Below are positions 54,474 to 63,825 of a stretch of 64,000 nucleotides of DNA, piece after piece (the stretch's first letter is position 1; each line of letters opens with the position of its first letter). The stretch is from Mesorhizobium sp. AR07 (GTDB lineage Bacteria; Pseudomonadota; Alphaproteobacteria; Rhizobiales; Rhizobiaceae). Location: the NCBI RefSeq assembly GCF_024746815.1, contig NZ_CP080525.1, forward strand, positions 2,356,001-2,420,000, written 5' to 3'. The notes beneath the pieces are model-generated. The model saw only the letters and a program-made list of their open reading frames with translations. It was not told where the DNA came from and did no database searches. Position numbers and translations under genes: made by a program.

Positions 54474-54498
54474 GGAACTTTTTCAAAGAGCATCCGTT
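54474..54498 (+). promoter_or_regulatory. EcfG-type promoter of the small exported protein at 54551
   Basis: GGAAC (54474-54478), 16 bases, CGTT (54495-54498), 52 bases before the start. Exact consensus. Confidence 0.8.
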
Positions 54499-54550
54499 TC
54501 CTAGCAGATCGTTGCTACGGCGGTCCCGAAAAACCGAAAGGATTCCTCTC

Positions 54551-54844
54551 ATGAACATCAAGACGCTTTGCGTGGGCGCGCTCGCCCTATCCATGATGAC
54601 TGGCGCCGCTCTTGCCGGCGCTGCCACCGGAACGTCGGCACTCGATGATCCGGCAAAGATGTCCCCCTTCTTCACAGACGCCGGCATGAAGACCATGAAA
54701 TCCGAGAAGGAAATTAAAGCCGCCTGGATGGCTATGTCGAAAGACGATCAGGCTTCGATGATGAAGGAATGCAGCGATGCGGCGATAGCGAAGGCGCATG
54801 ACAATTTCTGCAAGATGACCAAGCAGCTTGGCGGCGCAAACTGA
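54551..54844 (+). CDS. Small exported stress-type protein
   Basis: A 97-residue protein: signal peptide MNIKTLCVGALALSMMTGAA, cleaved after LAG, then a helical mature part (AWMAMSKDDQASMMKECSDA, AHDNFCKMTKQL) with two Cys. AAAGGA lies before ATG 54551. It has its own stress promoter and terminator, so it is a single-gene unit. Function unknown. Confidence 0.8.
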   Translation: MNIKTLCVGALALSMMTGAALAGAATGTSALDDPAKMSPFFTDAGMKTMKSEKEIKAAWMAMSKDDQASMMKECSDAAIAKAHDNFCKMTKQLGGAN

Positions 54845-54867
54845 TTCGACGAGCACTTTGCTCAAGG

Positions 54868-54898
54868 GTGGCGGGTCGAGAGGCTCGCCACTTTTTTT
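54868..54898 (+). terminator. Rho-independent terminator
   Basis: GTGGCG and CGCCAC arms with a 12-base loop followed by seven T, 24 bases after the stop of the exported-protein gene. Confidence 0.8.
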
Positions 54899-55062
54899 GC
54901 GCCCTCGTCGTGACCAAAAAGTCTTGCACTGAACATGCTGCTACTTATTTGAGCTTTTTTCGTCGGGTGGCACGTGTCTTGCTCCGACCCCACGTCAGAC
55001 GTTGTGATCTGAAGCATCGTTGTCTTCTATGTCCCCGCGCTTACGGTCGGTCCCCGTTGCTG

Positions 55063-55485
55063 CTATCGAGCGGAAGGCGCACTTGTGTCGCTTCGGAGGT
55101 GCAGGCCTCGAAATGCGAAGGTGCGCACAGGGAAACACGCCCTGCGCCACGTGTCGAGATTCGACCGGCTGCCCAATCCGTTGAGAATCTCGGTCAAGAA
55201 AAAAGCCTCCCGTTCCGAAACGCAACTGATCAGAACCTCTGACAACATCGCCGGTTCGTCGGCCTCGTTGTCCCATACGACCCAGCCGCCTGCTGGTTCA
55301 GGGAAACATTCAAAGCTCGGACTCGTTACTATATGTTTCTGACTTGTGGCGTCCGACCAACGATTCCGAACGATGAAAGCGGCCGAAACAACAGGCTGGG
55401 ATTTCGGAGGGAGCCGAGCCGATTCGCCGACACGCTGATCTTGCACGCTACCCTCCCCATTCCAACGCGATTCAAGTCGTGACAA
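55063..55485 (-). CDS. Hypothetical protein
   Basis: A 140-codon frame. The middle (FECFPEPAGGWVVWDNEADE, LISCVSEREAFFLTEILNGL) is protein-like, while both ends look like shadow sequence. The true gene may be shorter, starting within the frame, and 3'-truncated. Not recognised. Confidence 0.4.
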   Translation of the reverse strand: MSRLESRWNGEGSVQDQRVGESARLPPKSQPVVSAAFIVRNRWSDATSQKHIVTSPSFECFPEPAGGWVVWDNEADEPAMLSEVLISCVSEREAFFLTEILNGLGSRSNLDTWRRACFPVRTFAFRGLHLRSDTSAPSAR

Positions 55486-56578
55486 GGATTTAGCTTAAGA
55501 GAAAATACTCTAAAATCCGGGGTTAGCTTCATCCGTTCGCGGGATAGAAACATCGCGGCCAAACGATCCCAGTTGCATCCGAAGCATGCTGTCCTTGCCA
55601 CATTGCCGATCTCCGCTCAGTCCGAAAACTCAATCCCGAATGCGACGCAATGGCCCTGAAATCGTTGGCGGGCCAGACTTTGCGGTGCCGATCTCGACTT
55701 GCGAGGTAGAGACACTCTCAATGAATTCCTTGAAGATCCGGCCCGGTGAACAGATGAACGGAATGCAGCCGACTTCGGGGCCCGCGCATCTCAACTTGTG
55801 GCTGACGCCGCGCGGCCAGTGACGCTTTCACCAGGACGGAGGGTCTTCGGGCTTCCGTCGACATGGCACTCGAACCTGCCGGTGCGGTCCCCCTGCCCGC
55901 TTGGGCGATCAATAGTGGATCGTGCCGGCCTACGGTGACCCGGCAGTGGAAATCCGAACTAGGTAAAATGATTTACCAATCCAGAGCGCATGATCGGCTT
56001 GATGCACGGGCTGCATCGCGGCGGTTGGAGGGAGCAAACGCCAGATCTCAATCCTTTCCGATCTATTCTGGCCTGGAGGTTTCAGGAGCGCGCGCCCGCG
56101 GTCGTCCCTGCATGCTCCTTCTGAGATCACCGCAGCCATCGGCGGCGCGAATAAACGGCAGGCCGTTCAGTAAATCCTGCGCTCCGCGAACAACGCCAGG
56201 ATTTCATTCCATCGCAAATCCTTATCGGTAGTTCACCTTTTCGCGAAGGCCGGACGCGTGCGCCATATAGGAACGATCGACCGCGCAGACACCTCTGGAA
56301 AGCCATATTTTCCTGGTCATGACCGTGCCACGCGTTGAGGCTCTGATAGTTGCGTGAACGCTGGCTAACTGCGGAGATCACTGCGAAAAGCAACATGACA
56401 GCGCCGGAATGTGCAATCGGAGAAATAGTCTTGCCATCCTTTACGGCCGATCGGACCCAAAGACCAAGCGGCTGGCTTTCAACTGCTTCCTGCATGGCTG
56501 AAGACTACAGCGCCGTTGTCTTTGCGAATTTCAACAGACACCACGCCGTCACTCAACTGGCGAGCCAGAAATGTCGAC
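55486..56578. other. Gene-poor stretch
   Basis: Only short frames on both strands with no ribosome sites, recognisable motifs or hairpins. Probably eroded sequence. Confidence 0.45.
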
Positions 56579-56674
56579 TTAAACATGGTCCTTTGCGGCT
56601 TTCTCGGCATCGAAGGGCTTCTTTTCCACGATGCCAGTCTTCCCGTACCAAATGTCGGTGTTAGCAATTGCCAC
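56579..56674 (-). CDS. Possible 31-residue peptide or gene remnant
   Basis: GTG 56674 begins AIANTDIWYGKTGIVEKKPF, then DAEKAAKDHV and TAA. The sequence continues past the stop in a way that suggests a longer ancestral protein (VEIRKDNGAVVFSH in another frame). Probably the front of a broken small gene. Confidence 0.35.
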   Translation of the reverse strand: MAIANTDIWYGKTGIVEKKPFDAEKAAKDHV

Positions 56675-56825
56675 TCCTATTCCCGGAGCACGACAGATCC
56701 GCAAACCTGTTATACCCGACCTGCGCCCGAATGATCTTGGCTGATCAGGCTCTCGCAATATCGCGGCCAGTGAGTTCCCGCACCAAATCGTTTAGCGTGT
56801 ACTTTGAAGTGATGGACAATCAGGC

Positions 56826-57050
56826 CTATGGCCGCCGAGCTACAGAACAGTCGCTCAAGCCACGGCTGCGCCTGCGAAGCGTCCGTTTTGGTTTGGCATC
56901 CAACTGTTGCTCTGTCGCCTCGCGTTGAAGTCGCAGTGCTTTGAGCGCGGCTGTTTTGGCTGCCCGAGCTTGCGCTTCCGTAACGATTACCCGCTTCGCT
57001 TCCGTGTCGGTGCGATTGAATTTCTCATCCCGAATGCGCTGCTTTTCCAT
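56826..57050 (-). CDS. Small basic hypothetical protein
   Basis: A 74-residue Arg/Lys/Ala-rich helix (MEKQRIRDEKFNRTDTEAKR, VIVTEAQARAAKTAALKALR). GAGGTCG precedes ATG 57050. Short basic proteins with the MEKxRIRDEKFNRT opening recur in rhizobia. The last 20 residues (RRRSRGLSDCSVARRP) look altered and may follow a frameshift. Confidence 0.6.
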   Translation of the reverse strand: MEKQRIRDEKFNRTDTEAKRVIVTEAQARAAKTAALKALRLQREATEQQLDAKPKRTLRRRSRGLSDCSVARRP

Positions 57051-57335
57051 CGACCTCAAACGGCTCAGCGGTCTGTATGGTTCCCCAATGCAGAAAAGCC
57101 CGCCGTCCGGCGCGGGGACGACGAGCTTTCCACTGACCAGAAGCTTGGAGGGATCCAGTCACCCGCTACAATTCAGGCAAGCGCATTTCGTTCCGCGTCG
57201 GGAGAAAAATGAGGCCCGCGCCCTGCGCCGGCTGGATAATCCCGAGAGGGATGACGCGCGTGGATTGGGTCGATCACGTCTGGTGGTCGTTGGGCGACCC
57301 CTTGACGACCGTGGCGGCCGAACCAATCTCATAGT

Positions 57336-57637
57336 ATGGCACGAGAGATAGACATCGGCGACGACGTGAGGCTCGCCGTCACTGTCATCAAGCGCTGGAC
57401 AGCGGCCGGCTCCGCGTCGGTATTCCATCCTACGATTTCCCCTGTTCGATCGAAGCGCCGCGCGGAGCCAAGGTCGGCGACGAGCTTCATCTTACCGGAG
57501 AGGTCACGCACGTCGACGACGAGGCTGGCCGCGTCACCGTACGGCTTGGCGGGCTCGTCACAGTCGATGTTGCGGCGATCGATAGTTGGACGAAAGCATG
57601 GACGCGCACGAAACCGCTACTCGACATCTGGGACTGA
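57336..57637 (+). pseudogene. Decayed copy 2 of the IDIGDDV-family protein
   Basis: MAREIDIGDDVRLAVTVIKR starts in frame, then one G is missing near 57393 (AAGCGCTGG against AAGCGGCTGG in copy 1). The rest (LDSGRLRVGIPSYDFPCSIE, APRGAKVGDELHLTGEVTHV, DDEAGRVTVRLGGLVTVDV) continues in another frame to TGA 57635. The reconstructed protein would be about 100 residues, probably a beta-barrel domain. Copy 1 is at 14638. Confidence 0.65.
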
Positions 57638-58520
57638 TGAGCGTGATCAATTGAGAGGAAGCACCGAGCAGAACTTCTCCAGGCTTCCTCGGCCCGGCAA
57701 TCTAGGTCGGACGTGGATCAAAAAGGACAGGTAGACCGCGTGAGGCCGACATTTCGACCACCAGCTCCTCCAGGTCACCATGCTTCGTCTCGAGCTCAGA
57801 TCGAACAGTCTTTAGCGTTTCGGCCATCGAGACCGAGGTCATCCTGGAGTGATCATCGAGCACCCGCCCCGATGGCCAGGACCACATCTGCATCGATATC
57901 AGCGGTAGAGTATGCATCGGCTCCCTTCCCTCGCCCAAGCCAAAAATATTACGCAAGGGAAAGTCGCTGTCCAGATACTTTCCGATGCAAAAAGCGCGCA
58001 GTACGGCACGGCACGGCGAGGCGAATATTGCACTTGGGCCTCTAAGCTGGGAGGGGTTACCTCCGCGGTGTCGGCGCCGACGCGCAATGTTGCCGGTGCC
58101 GAGTCGTTCTGCGTTTTTGCATTTGGTCACTGCCTTTGTGATCCGGAAGCACAAGAATGGCGTTCGAAAAATCTCGGCATGAAGGCTATGTTTTTCATGC
58201 CGGCGCATGACTGGAAGGAACCCGATGCTGAAGGAGTGACATGCGTGACCGTATACGGTCTATGCCTCAGCGCTCGGGCGGGCCGCGTACACTCAGGACG
58301 TGAGGCTTTCCGTGAACCGATGTTGCATCCCTCGAATGGATGAGGCGAGGCCAGATTAAACCTGCATCCTCAATCGGGTTTTCCCCCTTATGGACGGCGG
58401 AGCCGCAGAGTAAGCGATATGGTACTTTCACCTCAAGCCAATGCGGGCCTTGTCAGCACGTAGCAGCGCGATAATTTTCGTTAGGGCGTGGGCGCTTCCA
58501 CCAATCAGCAGGAGCCGACC
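57638..58520. other. Gene-poor stretch
   Basis: Overlapping frames on both strands (57702-58208 minus, 57912-58343 plus) lack ribosome sites and recognisable motifs. No intact gene is supported. Confidence 0.4.
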
Positions 58521-58952
58521 ATGAAACACCAAACACGCGACCAACTGCACGCTATCGCAGAAATCGAATCCTTGACGAGATACTCAATAATGACCCGAAC
58601 TCAACGGATCGAGCGTTGGGCAGAGCTTCTCGAACAATATCCAGGACGGTGCCTTGGAGCCCTTCCAGGCACCGAATACCTGAGTCCGGAAGCACGTGAC
58701 AACGCGCGGGCCGAAGGATCGCCAATCACAGTCGCTTTCGAAGATCCGGTACTGCGTGCGTTGGGCTTGAAAGATGACAGCTACGGCGAGGCCAAAAGAT
58801 TCTTCGAACTGGCTAACTGGCAGTTGCACGGAATCGTCTGCTATTGCCACGTCGGTGGAACGATGCAAGCGCAATGGGCTGCGGACCGAGTCCGTGCGAC
58901 AATCCGCGGGAACAGATTTCTTGCATGGCTGAGAGCGCGGATCCCATACTGA
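58521..58952 (+). CDS. Conserved hypothetical protein
   Basis: A 143-residue soluble protein (MKHQTRDQLHAIAEIESLTR, RTQRIERWAELLEQYPGRCL, FFELANWQLHGIVCYCHVGG). GGAG lies 6 bases before ATG 58521. No domain recognised; the CYCHVGG segment with two Cys and a His could bind metal. Confidence 0.7.
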   Translation: MKHQTRDQLHAIAEIESLTRYSIMTRTQRIERWAELLEQYPGRCLGALPGTEYLSPEARDNARAEGSPITVAFEDPVLRALGLKDDSYGEAKRFFELANWQLHGIVCYCHVGGTMQAQWAADRVRATIRGNRFLAWLRARIPY

Positions 58953-59295
58953 CCTGGCCGGCCGAGCGGCGAAATTACGAGTTCTCTCGCAATGCGGGTG
59001 CTTACGGAGAGATTGACTTTCGTCGAGCTGGTCGAAGCCGCCTTGGAAGGCGCCACCCTGTTGCAGACGGGCTCACCTGGACGGCCATAAGGCGCTTGCT
59101 GCGCCGATGCCATTTTGGCGGTGCGGCCCGTGCGGCGCTGTCTGCGTCTATGGCTTGACCTGGCGTCGCGAACTGGCATTCGGATTGTTGATCTTGAATT
59201 TCTGCTGGGCGCTCGACGGCAGCGCGACCTTTGCTGCCCGAGGCCTCCCCAGGGGCACTGTTTCGGGCGGCCTAATCCGTGTCGGTCGGTCGAAT
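58953..59295. other. Gap with no supported gene
   Basis: Contains short frames such as MRVLTERLTFVELVEAALEG (from 58994) ending after 32 codons. Nothing certain before the kinase 3' end. Confidence 0.4.
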
Positions 59296-60378
59296 TCAGC
59301 CAGCAACGGCGGCCGATCGCCGGAAGACTATCGTCACCTTCGTCCCTTCGCTGGCGCTCGAGTTCACGTCGAATTCCGCCTTGGCGTTCTCAGTCAGCGA
59401 GCGCGCGATCAGCGCGCCGAGCTTGCCGCGCTTGGGCCATGTCTCGCCTTCCGGCAGGCCGACACCGTCATCTGCGACAACGATCCGGCAGCCGTCGCCA
59501 TCAACGACGCTGTGCAAAGTGATCGTGCCTCCCTCGCGCCCGCGGGAGGCATGCTTGAGCGCATTGGTCAGCAGCTCATTCACAACCAGCCCGGTCGGCA
59601 TGGCGACGTTGATCGACACTGGATAGGTATCCACCTTCATATCGAGGCGGATGCCTTCGACCGCATGAGAGGTCATGACTGAGGACGCGATCTGGCTGAG
59701 ATAGACGCCGAGATCGACCTCATCCTTATGCTCATCCGCCGACAACGTCGCGTAGAGAATTGCCAGCGCATCGACGCGCCCTGCGAGCCTCTCGAAACGT
59801 TTCTGGTCGGGCTCGGTTGCATTTCGGGTTTCCAGACGGATCAACGCGGTGATCATCTGCAGGTTGTTTTTTACCCGGTGCTGCAGCTCGCGCAGAAGCG
59901 TGTCCTTCTCGCGAACGCGCTCCTCGACCGAGCGCGCGTCCGTCTCGCCATGGGCCGAAACGTCGACAAGTGCCACCAGTCGAAAGCAGACCTTGCCGTT
60001 GTCGTCCTCGATAATGTTGGAATACGCGTCGACGATCGCCGGATTGTCACCGCCGCTCTCCAGCCGGAACGTGCCGACGAAATCCGACTCCTCGACTAAC
60101 GCCTCGACCAGCGGCCGATCCTTCTGCCCGTTGATGCCGCTGCCGGAAAGGGCCGCCCAGTTTTCCTGGGTAAGCTTGGCGGCGTTCAGGCCCGACAGTT
60201 TCTCGAATTCGGGATTGGCATAGACAACGCGCTCCTTTGTGCCCAGATCCGAGACAGCAATGGCGATCGGCACCTGGTCGAGAAATTTCTTGAATTGTTC
60301 GCTTTCCAGCGCGCTGGCAAGGTCTGGGGTGTCGAGCAGATGCTCGACCGCGTCGGCCTTCTCTGAATCGGATGCCAT
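59296..60378 (-). CDS. PAS-HisKA_2 sensor histidine kinase
   Basis: A 360-residue soluble kinase. A PAS domain (about residues 25-145, YANPEFEKLSGLNAAKLTQE) precedes a HisKA_2 dimerisation region with the phospho-His in LLRELQHRVKNNLQMITALI. The HATPase has its N box in VVNELLTNALKHASRGREGG and G boxes VADDGVGLPEG and GKLGALIA. LOV-type cysteine motif NCRFLQ is absent, so light sensing through flavin is unlikely. HisKA_2/HWE kinases commonly feed the PhyR-EcfG cascade, which would suit this window; no response regulator lies beside it. Confidence 0.92.
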   Translation of the reverse strand: MASDSEKADAVEHLLDTPDLASALESEQFKKFLDQVPIAIAVSDLGTKERVVYANPEFEKLSGLNAAKLTQENWAALSGSGINGQKDRPLVEALVEESDFVGTFRLESGGDNPAIVDAYSNIIEDDNGKVCFRLVALVDVSAHGETDARSVEERVREKDTLLRELQHRVKNNLQMITALIRLETRNATEPDQKRFERLAGRVDALAILYATLSADEHKDEVDLGVYLSQIASSVMTSHAVEGIRLDMKVDTYPVSINVAMPTGLVVNELLTNALKHASRGREGGTITLHSVVDGDGCRIVVADDGVGLPEGETWPKRGKLGALIARSLTENAKAEFDVNSSASEGTKVTIVFRRSAAVAG

Positions 60379-60610
60379 GTGCAGCGCCTATGTTATGCGT
60401 AGGCGAAACCAATATCAGCGATGCGCTCCGCCCGCCATCGTCAAGCCCAGCCTGCGTCTCCGGGTCACATTTCAGGCCTATGACGTCCCCAGCTCTGTTT
60501 CGCGCTAACGCGGTGCTATGGCGAAATGCAGGCCGTGACGGTCGTAGGCCAGTTCGATCTTGCCGTCGTATTGCACGCTACCATTTGCTCCTCCAGTGGG
60601 GTCGGTGATT

Positions 60611-61615
60611 TTAGCGACGCCGTGACCGCCAGACCTGACTGAGCAAGGCGGTGACAAGGCTGCTGAAAATGATCCAGGCGACGACCTCATTCTCAGCTAT
60701 ATTTCGTTCAATCGGCGCCATCTGGAGCCTGCTGGCATGCACGGCCAACTCCAAATCAGATCGGCTGCCATGTCGAACCGAGTATGCCCGCGTAAGCTCG
60801 GCGCCCAATAGAAAGATCTCGGTGGAATAATAAATCCACAATAGCACGACGAGCAGCGCACCCGCCGCCCCGTATGACGACGCGATCGCGCTGGTTCCAA
60901 TATACCAGCCGATCAGCGACTTGCCGACCGTGAAGAGCAGCGCGGTCACGACGGCACCGATGGAAACGTCGCGCCATTGGAGCGTGCGGTCCGGCAAGAC
61001 CTTGTAGATAGCGGCGAACAGGAGAGCGATTAGGACGAACGAAACAATCCCGTTGATCAAGCTCAAGATCACCGCGCCAAATGGCAGATGCGCGTTGATA
61101 ATTTGGCCGAGCGCCGAGATCGCGGCACTCGCCACGAGGGATACCAGAAGCAGAAATCCCAAAGCAGCGACGAGGCCTAGGCTTGCCGCCCGAGCCCGTA
61201 CAAGCCCTGAAAGCGATGTCCCCTTCGGTTTGACTTTCCATATTTCGTTCAGCGAAAGCTGCATTTCGCCGAACACGCCAGATGCAGTGACGAAGAGCGC
61301 AAGGAGCCCCACGACAGTCGCTAAGGTTCCGGCCGTTTTCTGTGATGCGCTTTCGATTGCCGTTCGCAGAAGATCAGCACTTTGCGGACCCATCACACCT
61401 GAGATTTCAGCTGAAAGGGCTACTTGTGCGGCATCGTTCCCGAAAGCCAGGCCAGCGATAGCAACAACGATCAGCAGGATTGGCGCAAGCGAGGTGGTTG
61501 CATAAAACGCCATCGCGGCGCCATGACTCAGGGCGTTGTCATTGATGAAACCTAGTATGCTCTCCTTGAGAAGCATCCAGCTTTCTTGCGCCAGATTCCG
61601 CATGATATGCCTCAT
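60611..61615 (-). CDS. YihY/BrkB family inner-membrane protein
   Basis: A 334-residue integral membrane protein with about six spans. The family landmarks are GAAMAFYATTSLAPILLIVV, LNEIWKVKPKG, LPDRTLQWRDVSIGAVVTAL and SSYGAAGALLVVLLWIYYST. Often misannotated as ribonuclease BN; the role is uncertain, perhaps envelope integrity or transport. A second ATG (MRNLAQ) four codons later is an alternative start. Confidence 0.9.
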   Translation of the reverse strand: MRHIMRNLAQESWMLLKESILGFINDNALSHGAAMAFYATTSLAPILLIVVAIAGLAFGNDAAQVALSAEISGVMGPQSADLLRTAIESASQKTAGTLATVVGLLALFVTASGVFGEMQLSLNEIWKVKPKGTSLSGLVRARAASLGLVAALGFLLLVSLVASAAISALGQIINAHLPFGAVILSLINGIVSFVLIALLFAAIYKVLPDRTLQWRDVSIGAVVTALLFTVGKSLIGWYIGTSAIASSYGAAGALLVVLLWIYYSTEIFLLGAELTRAYSVRHGSRSDLELAVHASRLQMAPIERNIAENEVVAWIIFSSLVTALLSQVWRSRRR

Positions 61616-61733
61616 GATGCCTGCGACACATATAGGTAGCGGCGACGGGGCGGCTGACCAGTGTTGGCCTCGAGCCTAAAATTCCAAGCTCGTCTGGCGC
61701 GGATTGACGATGTGGATGGCAGGCAACTCGGCC

Positions 61734-62267
61734 TCAGCCTGATGGCTCGCGACCTTCGACCAAGATTCCGGCATGTTCCGCAAGCGCCACGAAAGCTTCT
61801 CGCGCCTGGGAAGGAGTTGACGTGCCTTCGATAGCCCCCTCGACGGTTTCGCGGGCCGATTGATAGTACGGGCCGCGCTTGGCCTGCGGCCAATCAATCA
61901 GCATTTCGCAAGCGCCATTGACCGATTTGACTTGGCGTACCGTACTGCTGCCGTGCGGTTGGATTCTGACGCTGCTCTCGAAATAGACGCGATTTTTGGT
62001 TGGATTATCGTCGTCGTAACCCTCGACTAAAATGCCTGCTTCTTGTGCGGCTACGACAAACCGGGATCGAGCGTCGTCGGCAGAACGGTAGCCCTCCGGC
62101 ACCTTCTCGGCGGTTTCGAAAGCATCCCTATGAATCGAAGTCCTTTCACGAGGCCAATCCGTGCTCGCGAGAAGGGCCGACGCATCGTGCGACGATCGAA
62201 CCCGCTGGATCTCGCCGCCAGCGGTGAGACGTACCGTTACTGGTTTTGCGAAGAGACTGTCGTCCAT
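61734..62267 (-). CDS. Tandem two-domain DUF982 protein
   Basis: A 177-residue protein containing two DUF982 units head to tail: FAKPVTVRLTAGGEIQRV through VVAAQEAGILVEG, and VRIQPHGSSTVRQVKSVNGA through VALAEHAGILVEG. Single-domain members are about 90 residues (for example 52642-52917). ATG 62267 aligns with the family start; the frame continues to 62294. A duplication and fusion within one gene. Confidence 0.82.
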   Translation of the reverse strand: MDDSLFAKPVTVRLTAGGEIQRVRSSHDASALLASTDWPRERTSIHRDAFETAEKVPEGYRSADDARSRFVVAAQEAGILVEGYDDDNPTKNRVYFESSVRIQPHGSSTVRQVKSVNGACEMLIDWPQAKRGPYYQSARETVEGAIEGTSTPSQAREAFVALAEHAGILVEGREPSG

Positions 62268-62456
62268 GGCGAGTTCCCCGGAAGCGTTGGTCACGCTTAG
62301 CGCGCGAGGGGCTGGGGAGTTGCCGTCATCTAATTCGCCGTCGCATCGCTTTCCGCACCCGGCAAAACTTTTGCAATGGCAATATAGTTTCGAAGGAACG
62401 GTCCTCTACGACCGTCGTTTGCATCTTTTCGAAACGTCGATGCCACGGAGAAGAGT

Positions 62457-62762
62457 GTGCCTGTCCTGACCCCTGAGCAATCGCGAGCGGCAAGAGCCTT
62501 GTTAGACTGGCCCCAAGCAAGGCTTGGGGCCAGATCAAACCTGAGCGAAGGCACCATCCGGGATTTCGAAAAAGGAAGGCGGATCCCTTCCATAGCCAAG
62601 CTCGTCGCCCTTCGTGAGGCGCTGGAGACGGCAGGTGTGGTCTTCTTGGCAGAAGGCGAAACGGCGTCTGGTGGGCCTGGCGTGCGGCTAAAGAAATCCT
62701 ATGCATCCGCCACCCAGTTCCTGGATGGCGAGGCTGGGATTATCGACAAAAACGAGATGTAG
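62457..62762 (+). CDS. XRE-type helix-turn-helix regulator
   Basis: A 101-residue DNA-binding protein. The HTH is LLDWPQARLGARSNLSEGTI with RDFEKGRRIPSIAKLVALRE following. The common rhizobial form reads LGWSQADLA; here LDWPQARLG has Pro and Arg in the first helix and may bind weakly. Start GTG 62457. The C-terminal half (FLAEGETASGGPGVRLKK) matches short rhizobial XRE proteins. Confidence 0.8.
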   Translation: MPVLTPEQSRAARALLDWPQARLGARSNLSEGTIRDFEKGRRIPSIAKLVALREALETAGVVFLAEGETASGGPGVRLKKSYASATQFLDGEAGIIDKNEM

Positions 62763-63293
62763 ATGGCCGGCACCGCGGCCATCGAACTGTCGTTTGAATC
62801 ACTGATCCAGGCGGCGCGAAATCATACGTTGCGGACCACTTTGCACGGGGGCAAGGGTTCGAACCATCCTATCGGACGTCTTTTTCGTTTGGTCGCAACG
62901 CGCCTTTCCAGACGATCTCTATCCTTTCCGCGCGGTGTCGAGAAATCTCTTCCTTTGCGATTTCGATATTGCTCAAACTGCCGACCTTATATCGGCCGAG
63001 TTCCGAAACGACGGTAAAAAAGCAAATCCAATCCGTGTTGCCGCCGCGCCGGCGAGAAATATATTCAGCGTGGACTTCGACTGTAGCGTAGGGGGAAGGT
63101 CGGCTCTAGGAGGGGGGTACACTGACGCCGAGACGGCTAAAGTCTGACTCAAGGACCGTTTGGATGGTCACTGCAGTTTCCGAGGGGCCGAGATAAAATC
63201 CGCCAGCCGAACCTCATCCTGCGCGATTGGCTGGAAACGAGCGCCTATCTGCCGGCGCGAAATCGACGAGGAAAGTGAAACGGATAGGAACGC
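62763..63293. other. Gap with one long open frame lacking a start
   Basis: From 62806 to 63147 (plus) one frame is open and protein-like in part (SDVFFVWSQRAFPDDLYPFR, AVSRNLFLCDFDIAQTADLI, SAEFRNDGKKANPIRVAAAP) but has no start before GTG 62935. It may be a truncated gene. Unrecognised. Confidence 0.35.
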
Positions 63294-63653
63294 TTAGGAG
63301 TTAGCCCGGCCCGCGACTTTTTCCCTTGCGACCTTGTAGTCGCTCTCCCATGGCAACGTATCAAAGTCTGGCTGATAGCCACTTTCGCGATAATGGTCCT
63401 CTGCGACGTAACTGCCTTTTGCCCCTTCCAGCACACAGGCCCAAGGCGGGTTTCCAGGGCATCGGTAAAGGCCTACTGCTCCCATTAGGAAGTTTGCTCC
63501 ATAAAACGCCGTCATCTTACTCTGGATACGGTCCCATGGACGCTCGCGAATGTCGCCCTTCGTTGTAATGAAGGCGCTACGCAATCGCTGATCTGACGAT
63601 GTCAGGCGAGCCCTTGCGGCAAACTCGCCGGGCAAGGACCCCAACCACCTCAA
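63294..63653 (-). CDS. Hypothetical protein
   Basis: A 119-codon frame. The part from RERPWDRIQSKMTAFYGANF to YRESGYQPDFDTLPWESDY is protein-like; the start is unclear. Not recognised. Confidence 0.35.
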   Translation of the reverse strand: MRWLGSLPGEFAARARLTSSDQRLRSAFITTKGDIRERPWDRIQSKMTAFYGANFLMGAVGLYRCPGNPPWACVLEGAKGSYVAEDHYRESGYQPDFDTLPWESDYKVAREKVAGRANS

Positions 63654-63825
63654 ACCCGGCGAGCCTATAACCTGACGCGATCAACTGGCAAAGCTTGCGG
63701 TACAAGATGGATGCCAGCAATTTTCTCCCCAAGTGGGCCTGGTGTGCAGTTCTTCAGGAGAGCGCCGGCGGGAATGAAGTGCAGCGGGTTGTTGCTCTTC
63801 TTCTCGGGATTTGCGTTGATTTTTT

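Noticed and set aside
62850..62880. Possible tRNA T-arm (GGGTTCGAACC)
   Set aside because: The flanking bases do not form an acceptor, anticodon or D arm; no cloverleaf could be built.
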